Of a DNA stretch of 64,000 nt, positions 47,623-59,524 are shown piece after piece. The position numbers and the translations under genes were made by a program. This DNA comes from Linanthus parryae. Its lineage: Eukaryota; Streptophyta; Magnoliopsida; Ericales; Polemoniaceae. Location of the stretch: the NCBI GenBank assembly GCA_023055425.1, contig JALGPY010000012.1, positions 10,599,922-10,663,921 on the forward strand, in the 5' to 3' direction. The notes below the pieces were generated by a model. It was not told the DNA's origin. It saw nothing but the letters and a program-made list of their open reading frames with translations, and did no database searches. How positions within the stretch are numbered: position 1 is the first letter of the stretch; each line of letters opens with the position of its first letter.

Positions 47623-49292
47623 CACAGGTCATAGAGCATAAACGTAGTTTATGTGTTACATTCTTGTTGTTTTACACCTTAAATTGTTGTTTATCGCGTA
47701 AAACAAGACAAATCAAGCATGGGATGCAATTTGTCAATAATTAGATCATAACAAGACCCAATTTTGCATTGGATGCATGGATTGGTGAGTTTGAGAAATT
47801 TTAGGATCTTAGATCTAGGGTTTGGGCATCCTTGGGGAAGAAGGAGTTCTCCCAAAACAAGGAAACAACCAAACTTGGGCTCCAAGCAAGGAGGTTGTTT
47901 TGGAAACAACCTCCATAAGGAGGTTCGGCCCCCTAGGGGACCGCCCCCTTGCTTGCCGCCCAAGATTGGCGCCCTAAGGGGCCGGGCGGCCCTAACCCGC
48001 GGGCCTAGCTTGCGGGTTTTGGGCCGGGCCGGCCCTAGGGCCTTATGGTTCACTTTGTTTGGGCCCGGGCAATTGGATTGTTGGGCCCATGGACCGTTGT
48101 AACCCTAGAAATCCTAAAATCAATTAAAATTGACCAAGCGCGTTAAAATTGGATTTTAACTGTTTATGTGCAAATCGCATGGTGATTGGATATGGCCTTA
48201 GGATGTGGTTTGATGTGGATGTTTAATTTTGTGGTTTGGTTTTACGGCCTGCGAGCCGATCAATTAATTGTAATAATTAATTAGGGTTTTATGGCCTGCG
48301 TGCCATCTTTTTTTCTCAACTTGTGAGATTTATTTTATTTAGTACAGAAATAAGCTAGTGCTAGATAAAGTAGATTGTTAGCCAAGATTGAAGAAAAGAA
48401 GCCCAAAGCCAAAGAAGCCACAAAAGATGGAGCATGGAGCATGGAGCATTCCACATGACTATGAAGGATGGACCAAAAGATCAAGACGCATGGAGATGTG
48501 TTTGCTTAGGGTTCATAGATAATTCCATTGGCTTGGAATTATCTTAGTCTAGAAAAGGCCATATCCACATCACGTTTAATTTCTGTTTTGTGGTTGTTTA
48601 TTTATTTTCTTATTATTTGTGTGGTTGGTGTATGGATGATGCATGCAATTAGGATAATAAGATAATTAGACAACCCGGATCTATTATTTGGATTTGTGCC
48701 CAAACTCAAATAGATAGATTAGTTGATATTGATCAACAAAATAATTAAAATTGAAGAAAAATCCCTCAAATTTTAATATTATGTTTTTGCCTTCTCGTTA
48801 TTTAAACACTCATTATCATCATTATTTATCAAGTTCGTGCGTGCCAAAGCATGGCGACTTGGTTCATAATGATGGAATGCGATGGCACGTAACAATGTGC
48901 AATTGTTTAGATAAGAGGTTGAGCACAACTAGGCTATTAATTTGATTAAGAAACCTAGAGGCAATCAATTGGGATTATCCATATGGATGGATAAATAAGG
49001 AGTTATTTGCCCGATTGAACCAAGAGTTGCATATGGGATGCAATTGGAATTGTTCCTACCTAAGAAGTAGTCGAATTATGAGTGACTTGCCAAAGCAAGC
49101 TCATAAGGAGATGAAAAAGATGGATCTTGGCCCACTAGAAAATATAATGATATTTTCCGCATTAATATCTTGAGGGTTATTAATCCGTAGAAAAATAGTG
49201 GGAGCTATATTTAATAAACTAGCCATTATTAAATATAGTCAAAAAATTCACAAATACTAAAACTTGCGTATTTTCCTTTTGTAGAATTCCAA
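47623..49292 (+). other. Long untranslated leader of the copia element
   Basis: 1.67 kb between primer site and gag start with no conserved frame. A strongly GC-rich block at 47925-48046 holds several self-complementary stretches, for example AACCCGC...GCGGGTT and CCCTAGGGG-type palindromes. It may fold as a packaging or translation-control structure; this is inference. Confidence 0.6.
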
Positions 49293-50133
49293 ATGGCAAA
49301 CAACTCATCGAGTTCACAACATTCCCTACGATCTGTCCTTGAGAAGGACAGGCTCTCTGGAACCAACTTTCTTGATTGGTACAGAAACTTGAGAATTGTT
49401 CTCAAGCAAGAGAAGAAGCTGTACGCAATAGAGGAGCAAGTTCCAGAAGGTCCAGAGAACCAGACACCTGCTGCCTTAAAGGCGTATCAAAAGCGTGTTG
49501 ATGACGCTAATGATGCGGCCTGCCTAATGCTTTGCACCATGACCTCTGAGCTTCAGAAGCAACATGAGAACATGAATGCTGTCGATATGATCGAACATCT
49601 AAATCAGCTCTTCCAAGAGCAGGCGAGGGTAGAGAGGTATGAGGTCTCAAAGGCACTGTTCAAATGTCATCTGGCAGAAGGGAACCCGGTGGGACCCCAT
49701 GTACTCCGAATGATCGGATACTTGGAGAATCTCGCCCGGCTTGGGTTCCCGGTCGGCCAAGAGTTGGCAACCAATCTCGTGTTGCAATCGTTGCCTGAAA
49801 GTTATGGACAGTTCATTATGAACTATAACATGAACGAGATTGTTAAACCACTGCCAGATTTGCTCAACATGTTGAGGACGGCTGAACAGAGCATCAACAA
49901 GGGTAAGGGCATGGCCATTATGATGGTGCATAAAGGAAAGGGCAAAAAGTTTGCCTCTTCCTCCAAGGGCAAAGGCAAGTCAGTTGCCAAGTCCAAGGAA
50001 CAAGCCCTTAAGCCTATTGGTGGCGTTGCCAAGGTCGTGACTAAGGGTGAATGTCACTACTGCAGTCAACCTGGACACTGGAGGAGGAACTGCCCAAAAT
50101 ATCTGGAGGACAAGAGGCTTGGAATAGTGATTC
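49293..50133 (+). CDS. Copia Gag, cut by a nested insertion
   Basis: The frame opens MANNSSSSQHSLRSVL and continues with LSGTNFLDWYRNLRIVL, the typical start of plant copia Gag (UBN2-like capsid). The zinc knuckle CHYCSQPGHWRRNC (C-x2-C-x4-H-x4-C) is at residues 254-267. Gag packages element RNA in the particle. The last native codons lie at the nested element's left end (50133), after which five unrelated residues precede a stop. In an uninterrupted copy gag would run on into protease, in frame. Confidence 0.9.
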
Positions 50134-51487
50134 TGTGACGACCCGTCTCACTTTTAATACAAAAATCTCGATTTATCGATAAAAAAAACAGACTTTACCG
50201 TCAACCCGTCTGCCAATTTCAGACGTCAAAACCCAACCACCAGGACACACAGTCCACTAGACAACATTTTTGGTCAAATTTCTGATAAACTGGTACGTGA
50301 CCGAAATTACTAAAAAGTTACATTAACTGGTCAAAAACGACATTTTAATAAAATATCGTGAATCGACCAAAAAGATACAATTTCCACTAAAAATAGCTAA
50401 AAGCAATTATTTAGCTAAAAACAAGCTATTTAGCAACTACTCCGCGATCCAGTCGCGCTCCGGCTCAACCTGTAAAACAGAGGGGTGAGCCAAAATAGCC
50501 CAGCAGGTACCGCCTAACCACTGGCGTAGAAATCTAAAATCTACTTAACATAACAGCCAGTTATTACACATCAGCATGCGGCACCAAATACAAAAACAGC
50601 GTGATTTATTAATCACCAAAACAGTCAACAGATAGCTTCACTCAAACAATCAACAGATAGCTAAAAAGCTGTATAAAACACACCAGCAGTATATACACAG
50701 ATAGACTGTAACTGCAGAAACTTAGAAGTTAGATTTCCCCTACCTATTTAGAAATCATTACCAAAATATGGTTGAATCGCATCCCTAATTGGCTTCTTAC
50801 ACTGCCAAGAACCATCTTAAAACTCTCTGTTTGTTCTCTTCTAGCTTAGAGAATTACTTTCTCTTTATTTCTTCATACTTAAGCTAGGTATAGAAATGAA
50901 TAAATAATAACATTACATGACAAGTCATTTACTAAAACTCTAATGACTCATCAACATTACAGTTACCATTAAACGTGGCATGCAGATAAAATTTAGTTGA
51001 TAGACATGAGCATCTATTCTTTATTTATATATAAAACCCAAACTTTTGATCAATTTCAAGAGTAGCCCATCTAATTATCAGCCACCACACCTTTTGACTT
51101 AAAACCAAGACCATGCATGCATGTATATCAACATTCCATGCCAAAAAGTAGTACCAGTGTAAACATTTAATAGTTATTTCATACAAATCTTTCACCCAAC
51201 CTACGAGAATAAATATGCATCAGCCTATAGACAAAGAACAATATTTAGAACCACCACCTCGTAATAATATCAACCCACAGATTCATATGTAACAATTTGG
51301 CACAAGAATTTCTCATATACTAGCACCCACATGAAAAGATTTTCTAGAGAAGAATTATATCTTCAATTAACCATGCAACAGAGAAGGTATTATTTTTATA
51401 AAATTATTACATCATTGTTAGTAATAATGAATTACTGTTTTTCATAAAAATGATGTTTTCTCAAATATCTCAGTTTCGGGTCTCACA
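50134..51487 (-). repeat. 3' LTR of the nested non-autonomous element
   Basis: Adjoins the polypurine tract (minus strand AAGTGGGGTAGAT at 51488-51500). I found no base that differs from the partner LTR in the stretches that I compared, and there is no length change. Confidence 0.92.
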
Positions 51488-52157
51488 ATCTACCCCACTT
51501 ACAGAAATTTCGTCCCGAAATTTTAATTTTTACTAAAATCATCCATTTACTGTCTAAATATCGTGTTGCCAAATTGTCATTTTCACCCACAAGCTAACAT
51601 GTTTACGCATATATACACATCATGTCTTCCTACTGTGAATACCCAACAACCAGATTAATCACATTAATCAAATATAGAGAAACTTCATGAAGAAGATGCT
51701 TTACAGAGGTATTCATATACTAGTACTCTCAACTTTCTAAATTAAGTATAGGACGCAACAGTGCACAAATGGGGTTTGGTCCAAATTTAACACTTAACAA
51801 GCCAATCAACTTTTTTCTTTTCTTTTCTTTTTTTTATGCTAACAAAATTGTCATAACAAGATATCTACAACATTCACCAAACAAGTTGTTCCTCAAAAAA
51901 AATAAAATAATGTTTATTCAATTTCACAATAGGCCTTTTTTTTCATAAATTACACGTACCAAACACAGCACATCACCTCCTCCACCCAAGCAGTACTAGA
52001 CTGTGTACCCCTAGCTCGACAGTGCGGTGGCTCACAAGTGTGGTGACTCACAAGTGTGTACCACTCGTACAACACCCGTCACAGACACCCGCCAAAACAC
52101 CCGCCCAGTCCCAGATACACTATCCGTACCTCCGGTTGGGTTCGGCTCTGATACCAC
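51488..52157 (-). other. 670-bp interior of the nested element
   Basis: It contains a polypurine tract at 51488-51500 and a primer-binding site (minus-strand TGGTATCAGAGCC, 52144-52157), with T/A-rich and CACCCG-rich sequence between. It shows no gag or pol remnant, so it is a minimal element carrying only cis signals. Confidence 0.85.
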
Positions 52158-53511
52158 TGTGACGACCCGTCTCACTTTTAATACAAAAATCTCGATTTAT
52201 CGATAAAAAAAACAGACTTTACCGTCAACCCGTCTGCCAATTTCAGACGTCAAAACCCAACCACCAGGACACACAGTCCACTAGACAACATTTTTGGTCA
52301 AATTTCTGATAAACTGGTACGTGACCGAAATTACTAAAAAGTTACATTAACTGGTCAAAAACGACATTTTAATAAAATATCGTGAATCGACCAAAAAGAT
52401 ACAATTTCCACTAAAAATAGCTAAAAGCAATTATTTAGCTAAAAACAAGCTATTTAGCAACTACTCCGCGATCCAGTCGCGCTCCGGCTCAACCTGTAAA
52501 ACAGAGGGGTGAGCCAAAATAGCCCAGCAGGTACCGCCTAACCACTGGCGTAGAAATCTAAAATCTACTTAACATAACAGCCAGTTATTACACATCAGCA
52601 TGCGGCACCAAATACAAAAACAGCGTGATTTATTAATCACCAAAACAGTCAACAGATAGCTTCACTCAAACAATCAACAGATAGCTAAAAAGCTGTATAA
52701 AACACACCAGCAGTATATACACAGATAGACTGTAACTGCAGAAACTTAGAAGTTAGATTTCCCCTACCTATTTAGAAATCATTACCAAAATATGGTTGAA
52801 TCGCATCCCTAATTGGCTTCTTACACTGCCAAGAACCATCTTAAAACTCTCTGTTTGTTCTCTTCTAGCTTAGAGAATTACTTTCTCTTTATTTCTTCAT
52901 ACTTAAGCTAGGTATAGAAATGAATAAATAATAACATTACATGACAAGTCATTTACTAAAACTCTAATGACTCATCAACATTACAGTTACCATTAAACGT
53001 GGCATGCAGATAAAATTTAGTTGATAGACATGAGCATCTATTCTTTATTTATATATAAAACCCAAACTTTTGATCAATTTCAAGAGTAGCCCATCTAATT
53101 ATCAGCCACCACACCTTTTGACTTAAAACCAAGACCATGCATGCATGTATATCAACATTCCATGCCAAAAAGTAGTACCAGTGTAAACATTTAATAGTTA
53201 TTTCATACAAATCTTTCACCCAACCTACGAGAATAAATATGCATCAGCCTATAGACAAAGAACAATATTTAGAACCACCACCTCGTAATAATATCAACCC
53301 ACAGATTCATATGTAACAATTTGGCACAAGAATTTCTCATATACTAGCACCCACATGAAAAGATTTTCTAGAGAAGAATTATATCTTCAATTAACCATGC
53401 AACAGAGAAGGTATTATTTTTATAAAATTATTACATCATTGTTAGTAATAATGAATTACTGTTTTTCATAAAAATGATGTTTTCTCAAATATCTCAGTTT
53501 CGGGTCTCACA
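52158..53511 (-). repeat. 5' LTR of the nested non-autonomous element
   Basis: Upstream LTR on the minus strand, next to the primer site. It ends in the TGTGACGACCC sequence on the plus-strand left edge, as the other copy does. Confidence 0.92.
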
Positions 53512-53516
53512 GATTC

Positions 53517-56500
53517 CACCACCACCAGGTATTTTTGTTGTAGATGTCAATTTAACTGTCTCTACATCATGGGTATTAGATACTGGATGTGGATCTCATA
53601 TTTGTCGAAATATGCAGGATCTAAAGAGAAGTAAAAGATTGGCTAAAGGGGAGGTAGATCTACGCGTTGGGAATGGAGAAAAGGTTGTTGCGTTGGCCAT
53701 AGGCGTGTGCGAGCTATCTCTGCCTTCAGGATTAGTTTTAGAATTAAATAATTGCTATTTTGTGCCTGCTATGAGCAGAAACATTATTTCTATTTCTTGT
53801 TTGGACAAGGAAGGTTTTATTATTTCAATAAAGAACAATTGTTGTTCCTTTTATTTGAATAATATTCACTATTTTAGTGCGCAATTATTTAATGGACTTT
53901 ATGTCCTTGATCTAAGCAATCCTGTCTACAACATTAATACCAAGCGGATTAAAATAAATGATTTAAATCCTGCTTATTTATGGCATTGTCGTTTAGGCCA
54001 CATAAATGAGAAACGTGTATCTAGACTCCATAAGGATGGATTACTAGACGCATTTGATTTTGAATCATATGAGACATGTGAGGCTTGTTTATTGGGAAAA
54101 ATGACAAAGTCCCCTTTCAATAAGAAAGGTGAGAGGACTAGTGAGCAATTGGCGCTCATACATACCGATGTGTGTGGGCCATTTGCCACGCCTGCCAGGG
54201 GTGGTTATGTCTACTTTATTACATTTACTGATGATTACAGTAGATATGGATTTGTGTACCTTATGAGGGCAAAATCCGAATCCTTTGAAGTGTTCAAAGA
54301 ATTCAAGAATGAAGTAGAGAAGCAACTTGGCAAAAGTATCAAGGCTCTACGATCGGATCGTGGAGGAGAATACTTGAGCCAAGAGTTTGACGACTATCTT
54401 AGAGAGTGTGGGATCGTGTCCCAACTCACTCCACCCGGAACGCCACAATGGAATGGCGTGTCCGAGAGGAGGAATCGAACCCTATTGGATATGGTTCGGT
54501 CTATGATGTGTCAAACCGATCTTCCATTATCATTTTGGGGCTACTCTCTATTAAGTGCAGCTTTCACCATTAACCGTGTTCCATCTAAATCAGTCATGAA
54601 AACACCATATGAGATGTGGAGTGGGAGGCGTCCCACACTGTCGTTCATGAGGATTTGGGGCTGCGATGTCTATGTAAAACGTTTACAATCAGACAAGCTA
54701 GGGCCTAAATCGGATAAGTGTAAATTTGTGGGGTACCCTAAGGAAACTAAGGGATACTACTTCTACAATCCAACCGAGAACAAAGTGTTTGTTTCTCGGA
54801 CCGGCGTGTTTCTAGAAAGAGAGTTTGTCTCTAAAGAAACAAGTGGGAGGAATGTAGAACTTGAAGAAGTTCAAGAACCACAAATCACTGAACCGATTAT
54901 GGAACATGAACAGGAATCACAAGCAGTTGTGGATCCACCTGTTCAGGTAACACAAGAGCTTCGTAGATCTAGTAGAGTGCGCCAGGAACCCGAGAGGTAT
55001 GGACTTCTCGTAACTGATTCCGGTGACACGATGCTCATAGATGATGAGCCTACTACCTATGAGGAGGCCATGAATGGCCCAGACTCGCAGAAGTGGCTTG
55101 AAGCCATGAGATCCGAGATGGAATCCATGTATACCAACAAAGTATGGACTTTGGTGGAACCACCCGATGGGGCGCGGCCCATAGGGTGCAAGTGGGTCTT
55201 CAAGAAGAAGATCGACATGGATGGTAATGTGATTACCTATAAGGGCCGATTGGTGGCTAAAGGATTCAGACAGATTCATGGTATTGACTATGATGAAACC
55301 TTTTCACCAGTCGCAATGACCAAATCCATCCGAATCCTACTTGCAATTGCAGCATACTACGACTATGAGATTTGGCAGATGGATGTCAAAACAGCATTCC
55401 TTTATGGGAATCTCCTCGAGGACGTGTATATGATACAGCCGGAGGGTTTTGAGGATCCAAAGCAAGCCAACAAAGTCTGTAAGCTGCAACGATCCATTTA
55501 TGGATTGAAGCAAGCTTCTAGGAGTTGGAATCGACGTTTTGATGAAGTGGTCAAAGAGTTTGGCTTCATCAGAAACGAAGATGAGTCTTGTGTCTACAAG
55601 AAGGTTAGTGGGAGCTCTGTAGCTTTTCTGGTCTTGTATGTAGATGACATACTACTCATTGGAAACGACATTCCCATGCTGCAATCTGTGAAAGATTGGC
55701 TAGGAAAGTGTTTCTCAATGAAGGACTTAGGGGAAGCAGCCTATATACTCGGTATAAAGATCTATAGAGATAGATCTAAGAGGTTGCTAGGCCTAAGTCA
55801 AAGTACATATATTGACAAGGTGTTGAAACAGTTCAACATGCAAGATTCCAAGAAGGGATTCTTGCCCATGTCGCATGGAATCACTCTTTCAAAGAGTGGT
55901 TGTCCTTCCAATGAGATTGAGAAGGAACGCATGAGTAGGATTCCCTATGCCTCGGCCATAGGATCCATCATGTACGCCATGTTATGTACTAGACCAGATG
56001 TGTCATATGCCTTGAGTATGACAAGCAGATACCAATCCAATCCGGGTGAGAGTCACTGGATTGCTGTCAAGAACATCCTAAAGTACTTGAGAAGAACTAA
56101 GGATGCTTTCTTGATGTTTGGCGGTGAGGAAGAGTTGCGTGTAAGGGGTTACACTGATGCAAGCTTCCAAACCGATAGAGATGATTTTAGATCACAGTCG
56201 GGTTATGTGTTTTGCCTGAATGGAGTAGCGGTGAGCTGGAAAAGTTCCAAGCAAGAGACGGTGGCTGATTCTACAACAGAGGCTGAGTACATTGCTGCAA
56301 ATGGCGCAGCAAAGGAGGCTGTTTGGATCAGAAAGTTTGTTTCTGAACTTGGTGTGGTCCCTAGCATTGCGGATCCAGTGGAGTTGTTTTGTGACAACAC
56401 TGGGGCGATCGCGCAATCAAAGGAACCAAGATCGCACCAGAAGTCCAAGCATGTGCTCAGGAAGTTTCATCTGATTCGAGATATTATCGATAGAGGAGAC

Positions 56501-56626
56501 GTTCGGATATGCAAGATTCCTACAGATGACAATCTGTCAGACCCGCTTACAAAGCCTCTCACGCAGTGGAAGCATGAAGGGCACACTAGGAGTATGGGCA
56601 TACGAGATGCGCCAGATTGGCTCTAG
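53517..56626 (+). CDS. Copia Pol: protease, integrase, RT, RNase H
   Basis: The open frame starts at 53474 in nested-element sequence; native codons begin after the GATTC duplication. Residue numbers count from 53474. Protease active site is WVLDTGCGSHIC (Asp 36). The integrase zinc motif is H171, H176, C202, C205. The DDE core is HTDVCGP (D232), RSDRGGEY (D295) and NGVSERRN (E331), with the correct 35-residue gap. RT spans about 557-800 with KWVFKKK, MDVKTAFLYG and YVDD at 722-725. RNase H has YTDASF (D895), TTEAEY (E937) and CDNTGA (D974). No stop or frameshift was seen, and all catalytic residues are present. Only the nested insertion separates it from gag. DTG replaces the usual DSG in protease. 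Confidence 0.93.
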
Positions 56627-56629
56627 TGC

Positions 56630-56640
56630 AAGTGGGAGAC
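56630..56640 (+). promoter_or_regulatory. Polypurine tract of the copia element
   Basis: AAGTGGGAGAC directly before the 3' LTR and four bases after the pol stop codon. It primes plus-strand DNA synthesis. Confidence 0.8.
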
Positions 56641-58069
56641 TGTTGGAATAGATGCCCTAGAGGCAATCTAGTTTAGTATGAATTTGTAATTGGCTAGAAA
56701 AATTCATTTATTATTTATTGGATATTTAATATAATGAAGTCCTTAGATTTACAATCGTGTTGTTTATCTTAAATATCCCTAGTCAAGTATAATGATTAAA
56801 TGGGACAATCATTTATAGACTAGTATGGGGTTGGATTGATATGGAGATATCATGATCCAACACATAGGTGTGCATTACGGAATGTTGCACTGGATTGACC
56901 CATCACCGAGAAGGCTACATACATGTTATGATAAGTCACAAGTGCTTCTCGGGTACAATGGTATTGTCATCCTTAGACTTGAAGTCACTAGATATTCTAG
57001 TTGTGGATCATTGTGATCTTGGTAGCGTTAAACGCTACACCGTAACTGGGTAGTTATAAAGGCGTGTACTGGATACAATGAGAAGCAAGCTTAGAGATCG
57101 TAGTGGACGTAGAGAGGATTTGCCCCTCCCACATAACGGGAGCAAATATCCTAGGCCACTCGAAGGATAGTGCTTATAGAATGTCTGGCCAGACTCAAAT
57201 AAATCAATATGGGATATTGATGTTATTTGCACGAATAAGGCTATTCCATGGATCGAGAAACTAGGTATTGGATATACGAGTGTGACTTGTATGTCTCGTG
57301 TCCAATCCGGATATGGAGGCAAAGGGATGAGACAATTACTTGTACAAGGTTGTCTAGATGACTATTCTATTAGTTGGCTAGAATGGATGTTTTGCTAGAA
57401 ACCGCTCCATATTAGCAAAGAGTTGCTACCAACTAGATAGAACCTATGGGGTCACACGCTATATAGAGTTGTACTAGATTTGGGAATTAATTAATTGGAT
57501 TAATTAATTAGAAGGATCACTTTGCAAACCCTTGCAAACTTAGTAGGGACTAATTTGCAAGGAAGGGACTAAATTAAATTCTAGTAGGACTAGAATAAGT
57601 CCTTTAGGTAGTTAACAAGGAGTTGTTGGACTATATAAAGGACCCTCCTTCCTTCCTTCCTCATAACTTATGCTCTAAAGAGAACATAACAAGAGTGGGA
57701 GAGAACAAAGGAGAGAGAGAGCAAGCAACAAGGAGGACGCCGCCCCCTTGCCGCCGCCCCCTCGTCCCCGACGCCAAAAGAGGGCCGAGCCCTTTCTTTT
57801 GCCTTGTTTTGCGTGATTCCTTCACCCTCCTCTCATTCCGGGCTAGCACCAAGGAGATTGGAGATCTAGGATCAACTCTAGGCGTGGATCAACTATAGAG
57901 AACGTGACACTATTCGCGTTTGAAGTCATCAAGGAGAACCCAAAGGTGTGTTTATGATTTCTTACCTTCACTATCGTTATGCATCTAGACTTGTGATCCT
58001 TGGAGGGTTTTGCATGGATATTGTTTGATTATGCTTCCGTTTGCGCGATCCATGAATCAAAACCCTACA
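56641..58069 (+). repeat. 3' LTR of the copia element
   Basis: Near-identical to 46181-47609. Differences noted include GGGATT/GGTATT near 57264, CGCGTCC/CGTGTCC near 57299, and GCGCAATCC/GCGCGATCC near 58048. Confidence 0.95.
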
Positions 58070-58579
58070 TCTTGATCCTCCATTATCAGATATTTATTGG
58101 GAGCCTCGTGGGCGGTCTCAGGGACGTGAAACGCAGCATTGCGAAGCCTACGAACTCTTCTCGTGATCAATGTCTCCGTCTCTGTCGAAATTCAAATTTT
58201 GTTTGTTAAGCACAAGTTCAAAAAGTCATGTTGCCAAAATTGAAGAGCTTGTGATGAAAGGACACCTCCACATTCATATTGGATATTTGCATAACTACTA
58301 TGTCAAAGGTTATCATCAATTCCTTTTAACATTGCATGACCTGGTTATGTGCGAAGCATTATTATAATTATTTGAAGGTGATAAATTTGAGCATAGCAGT
58401 TCTAAAGGAGTTGTTTAGCTGATGCATCCCCGCATTGATCCACTAACCATTGACGAATGTCACATTTGGATATTCCATGGTTTAAATCTTGTATAATAAG
58501 TTATTGATAGGTTAAAGAGAATTTGAATATAGTACCTTCTTCGTCTTCATCACTGACGATCTCCTGAAAGTCTTTTTAT

Positions 58580-59520
58580 GCGCGCTGCATTTGACCAAAG
58601 GTCGACCGCGAGCGCTGCTCTTGCTCTTCAAGACTCTTCTTCAAAGCTACTTGAAGTTGGCGTTCCACCTCCAACCTCTCATTTCTGGCTCTTTATTCGG
58701 CCATGGCTCTAGACTTTGCAATCGCCCCTTCTTCAGTGAGGCCCTCCGATTCGTCCACTGATTCCTCGCTATTTGTGATATATACATATGCGCATTATGG
58801 AAAAATGACTCGTCCTATTTGAATATTAACCGAAATTCAAAGTTGTGCCTTCTCTCATGGAGAAAGATACTTCTGGATGGGATTCTTCAAGGTCCTCTAT
58901 GTTAATTTGCTGGGAGATCCCCGGTTCCTTCGCAGGTGGAAGCTGAGCCTTACCTCTTTCTCTGGTGACCACTCTCTCTCTCTCTTGGAGCAGGGTTGTT
59001 CCTTGGAGCAGGATTGTTCCTTGGGCGCTTTACTTGCTTGGACACTCCAAGGTCGGTCGCATCCGCTGAAGATTCACTAGAAGATTTCGTCTTCCATGGA
59101 TTCTTATCAGATTCGGTGATCAATATGATGAAGTCTGCAAGCGCGTTCCAGATATGATCCTGGACTTCTTGAGCCATTACCATTTCAGGTTCGATAGCAA
59201 TGTTAGCTTTATCCTTCAATCGCAGGATGTCAGCAAATCGTGTTCTTCGATACCCTGATGCATATCTCCTGAAGCAGCACTGCAATACAATAATTTAGTA
59301 TCATGGATTCAAATAAAATGAAAATAATTTTCGAAGCTACCTTGTTGAAATCATTCGCATAAGCTTTCCTCGTGTTATAAGAATCCTTGCTAACCACATA
59401 AATCTTCTCCGTTAGGATTAATTCTGGGCACAAGTGATGATCTTTATCCAAAAGCGAATAAAAGCCATACTGAGTCGCATCTCTAGAGAATTTAGACTTG
59501 AAGGGTTAATCTCCAATTCT
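58580..59520 (-). pseudogene. Antisense ORF of the Tat-type element, piece 3 (middle)
   Basis: Minus-strand continuation beyond the copia element. First comes a segment reading KDHHLCPELILTEKIYVV, then SKDSYNTRKAYAND (59451 downward). A Lys/Asp-rich part with a small duplicated NNPAPR motif follows at 59285-58950. Around 58740-58600 lies a predicted coiled coil (RLEVERQLQVALKKSLEEQE) after a stop. Function is unknown. Frames are broken in several places. Confidence 0.45.
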
Positions 59521-59524
59521 GAGG

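Larger units (their letters stand above)
50134..53511 (-). mobile_element. Non-autonomous LTR element nested in the copia gag-pol
   Basis: Two 1,354-bp LTRs (50134-51487 and 52158-53511, offset constant at 2,024) are flanked by perfect GATTC duplications (50129-50133 and 53512-53516). The interior is 670 bp and non-coding. The primer-site complement and polypurine tract place it on the minus strand. LTR style (TGTGAGACCCGA start on the minus strand) resembles chromovirus-type gypsy elements. It must have used enzymes supplied by another element. Confidence 0.93.
46181..58069 (+). mobile_element. Full-length Ty1-copia retrotransposon
   Basis: Two 1,429-bp LTRs (46181-47609 and 56641-58069) are flanked by perfect TCTTG duplications (46176-46180 and 58070-58074). 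A primer site, gag, pol in copia order (protease, integrase, RT, RNase H) and a polypurine tract are all present. The coding frame is intact except for a nested 3,378-bp element. By eye about eight substitutions separate the LTRs (~0.6%), so the insertion is recent. It lies in the antisense ORF region of the gypsy element. Confidence 0.95.

Noticed and set aside
53974..56448. Several minus-strand ORFs over copia pol
   Set aside because: Antisense shadows of a conserved coding frame.
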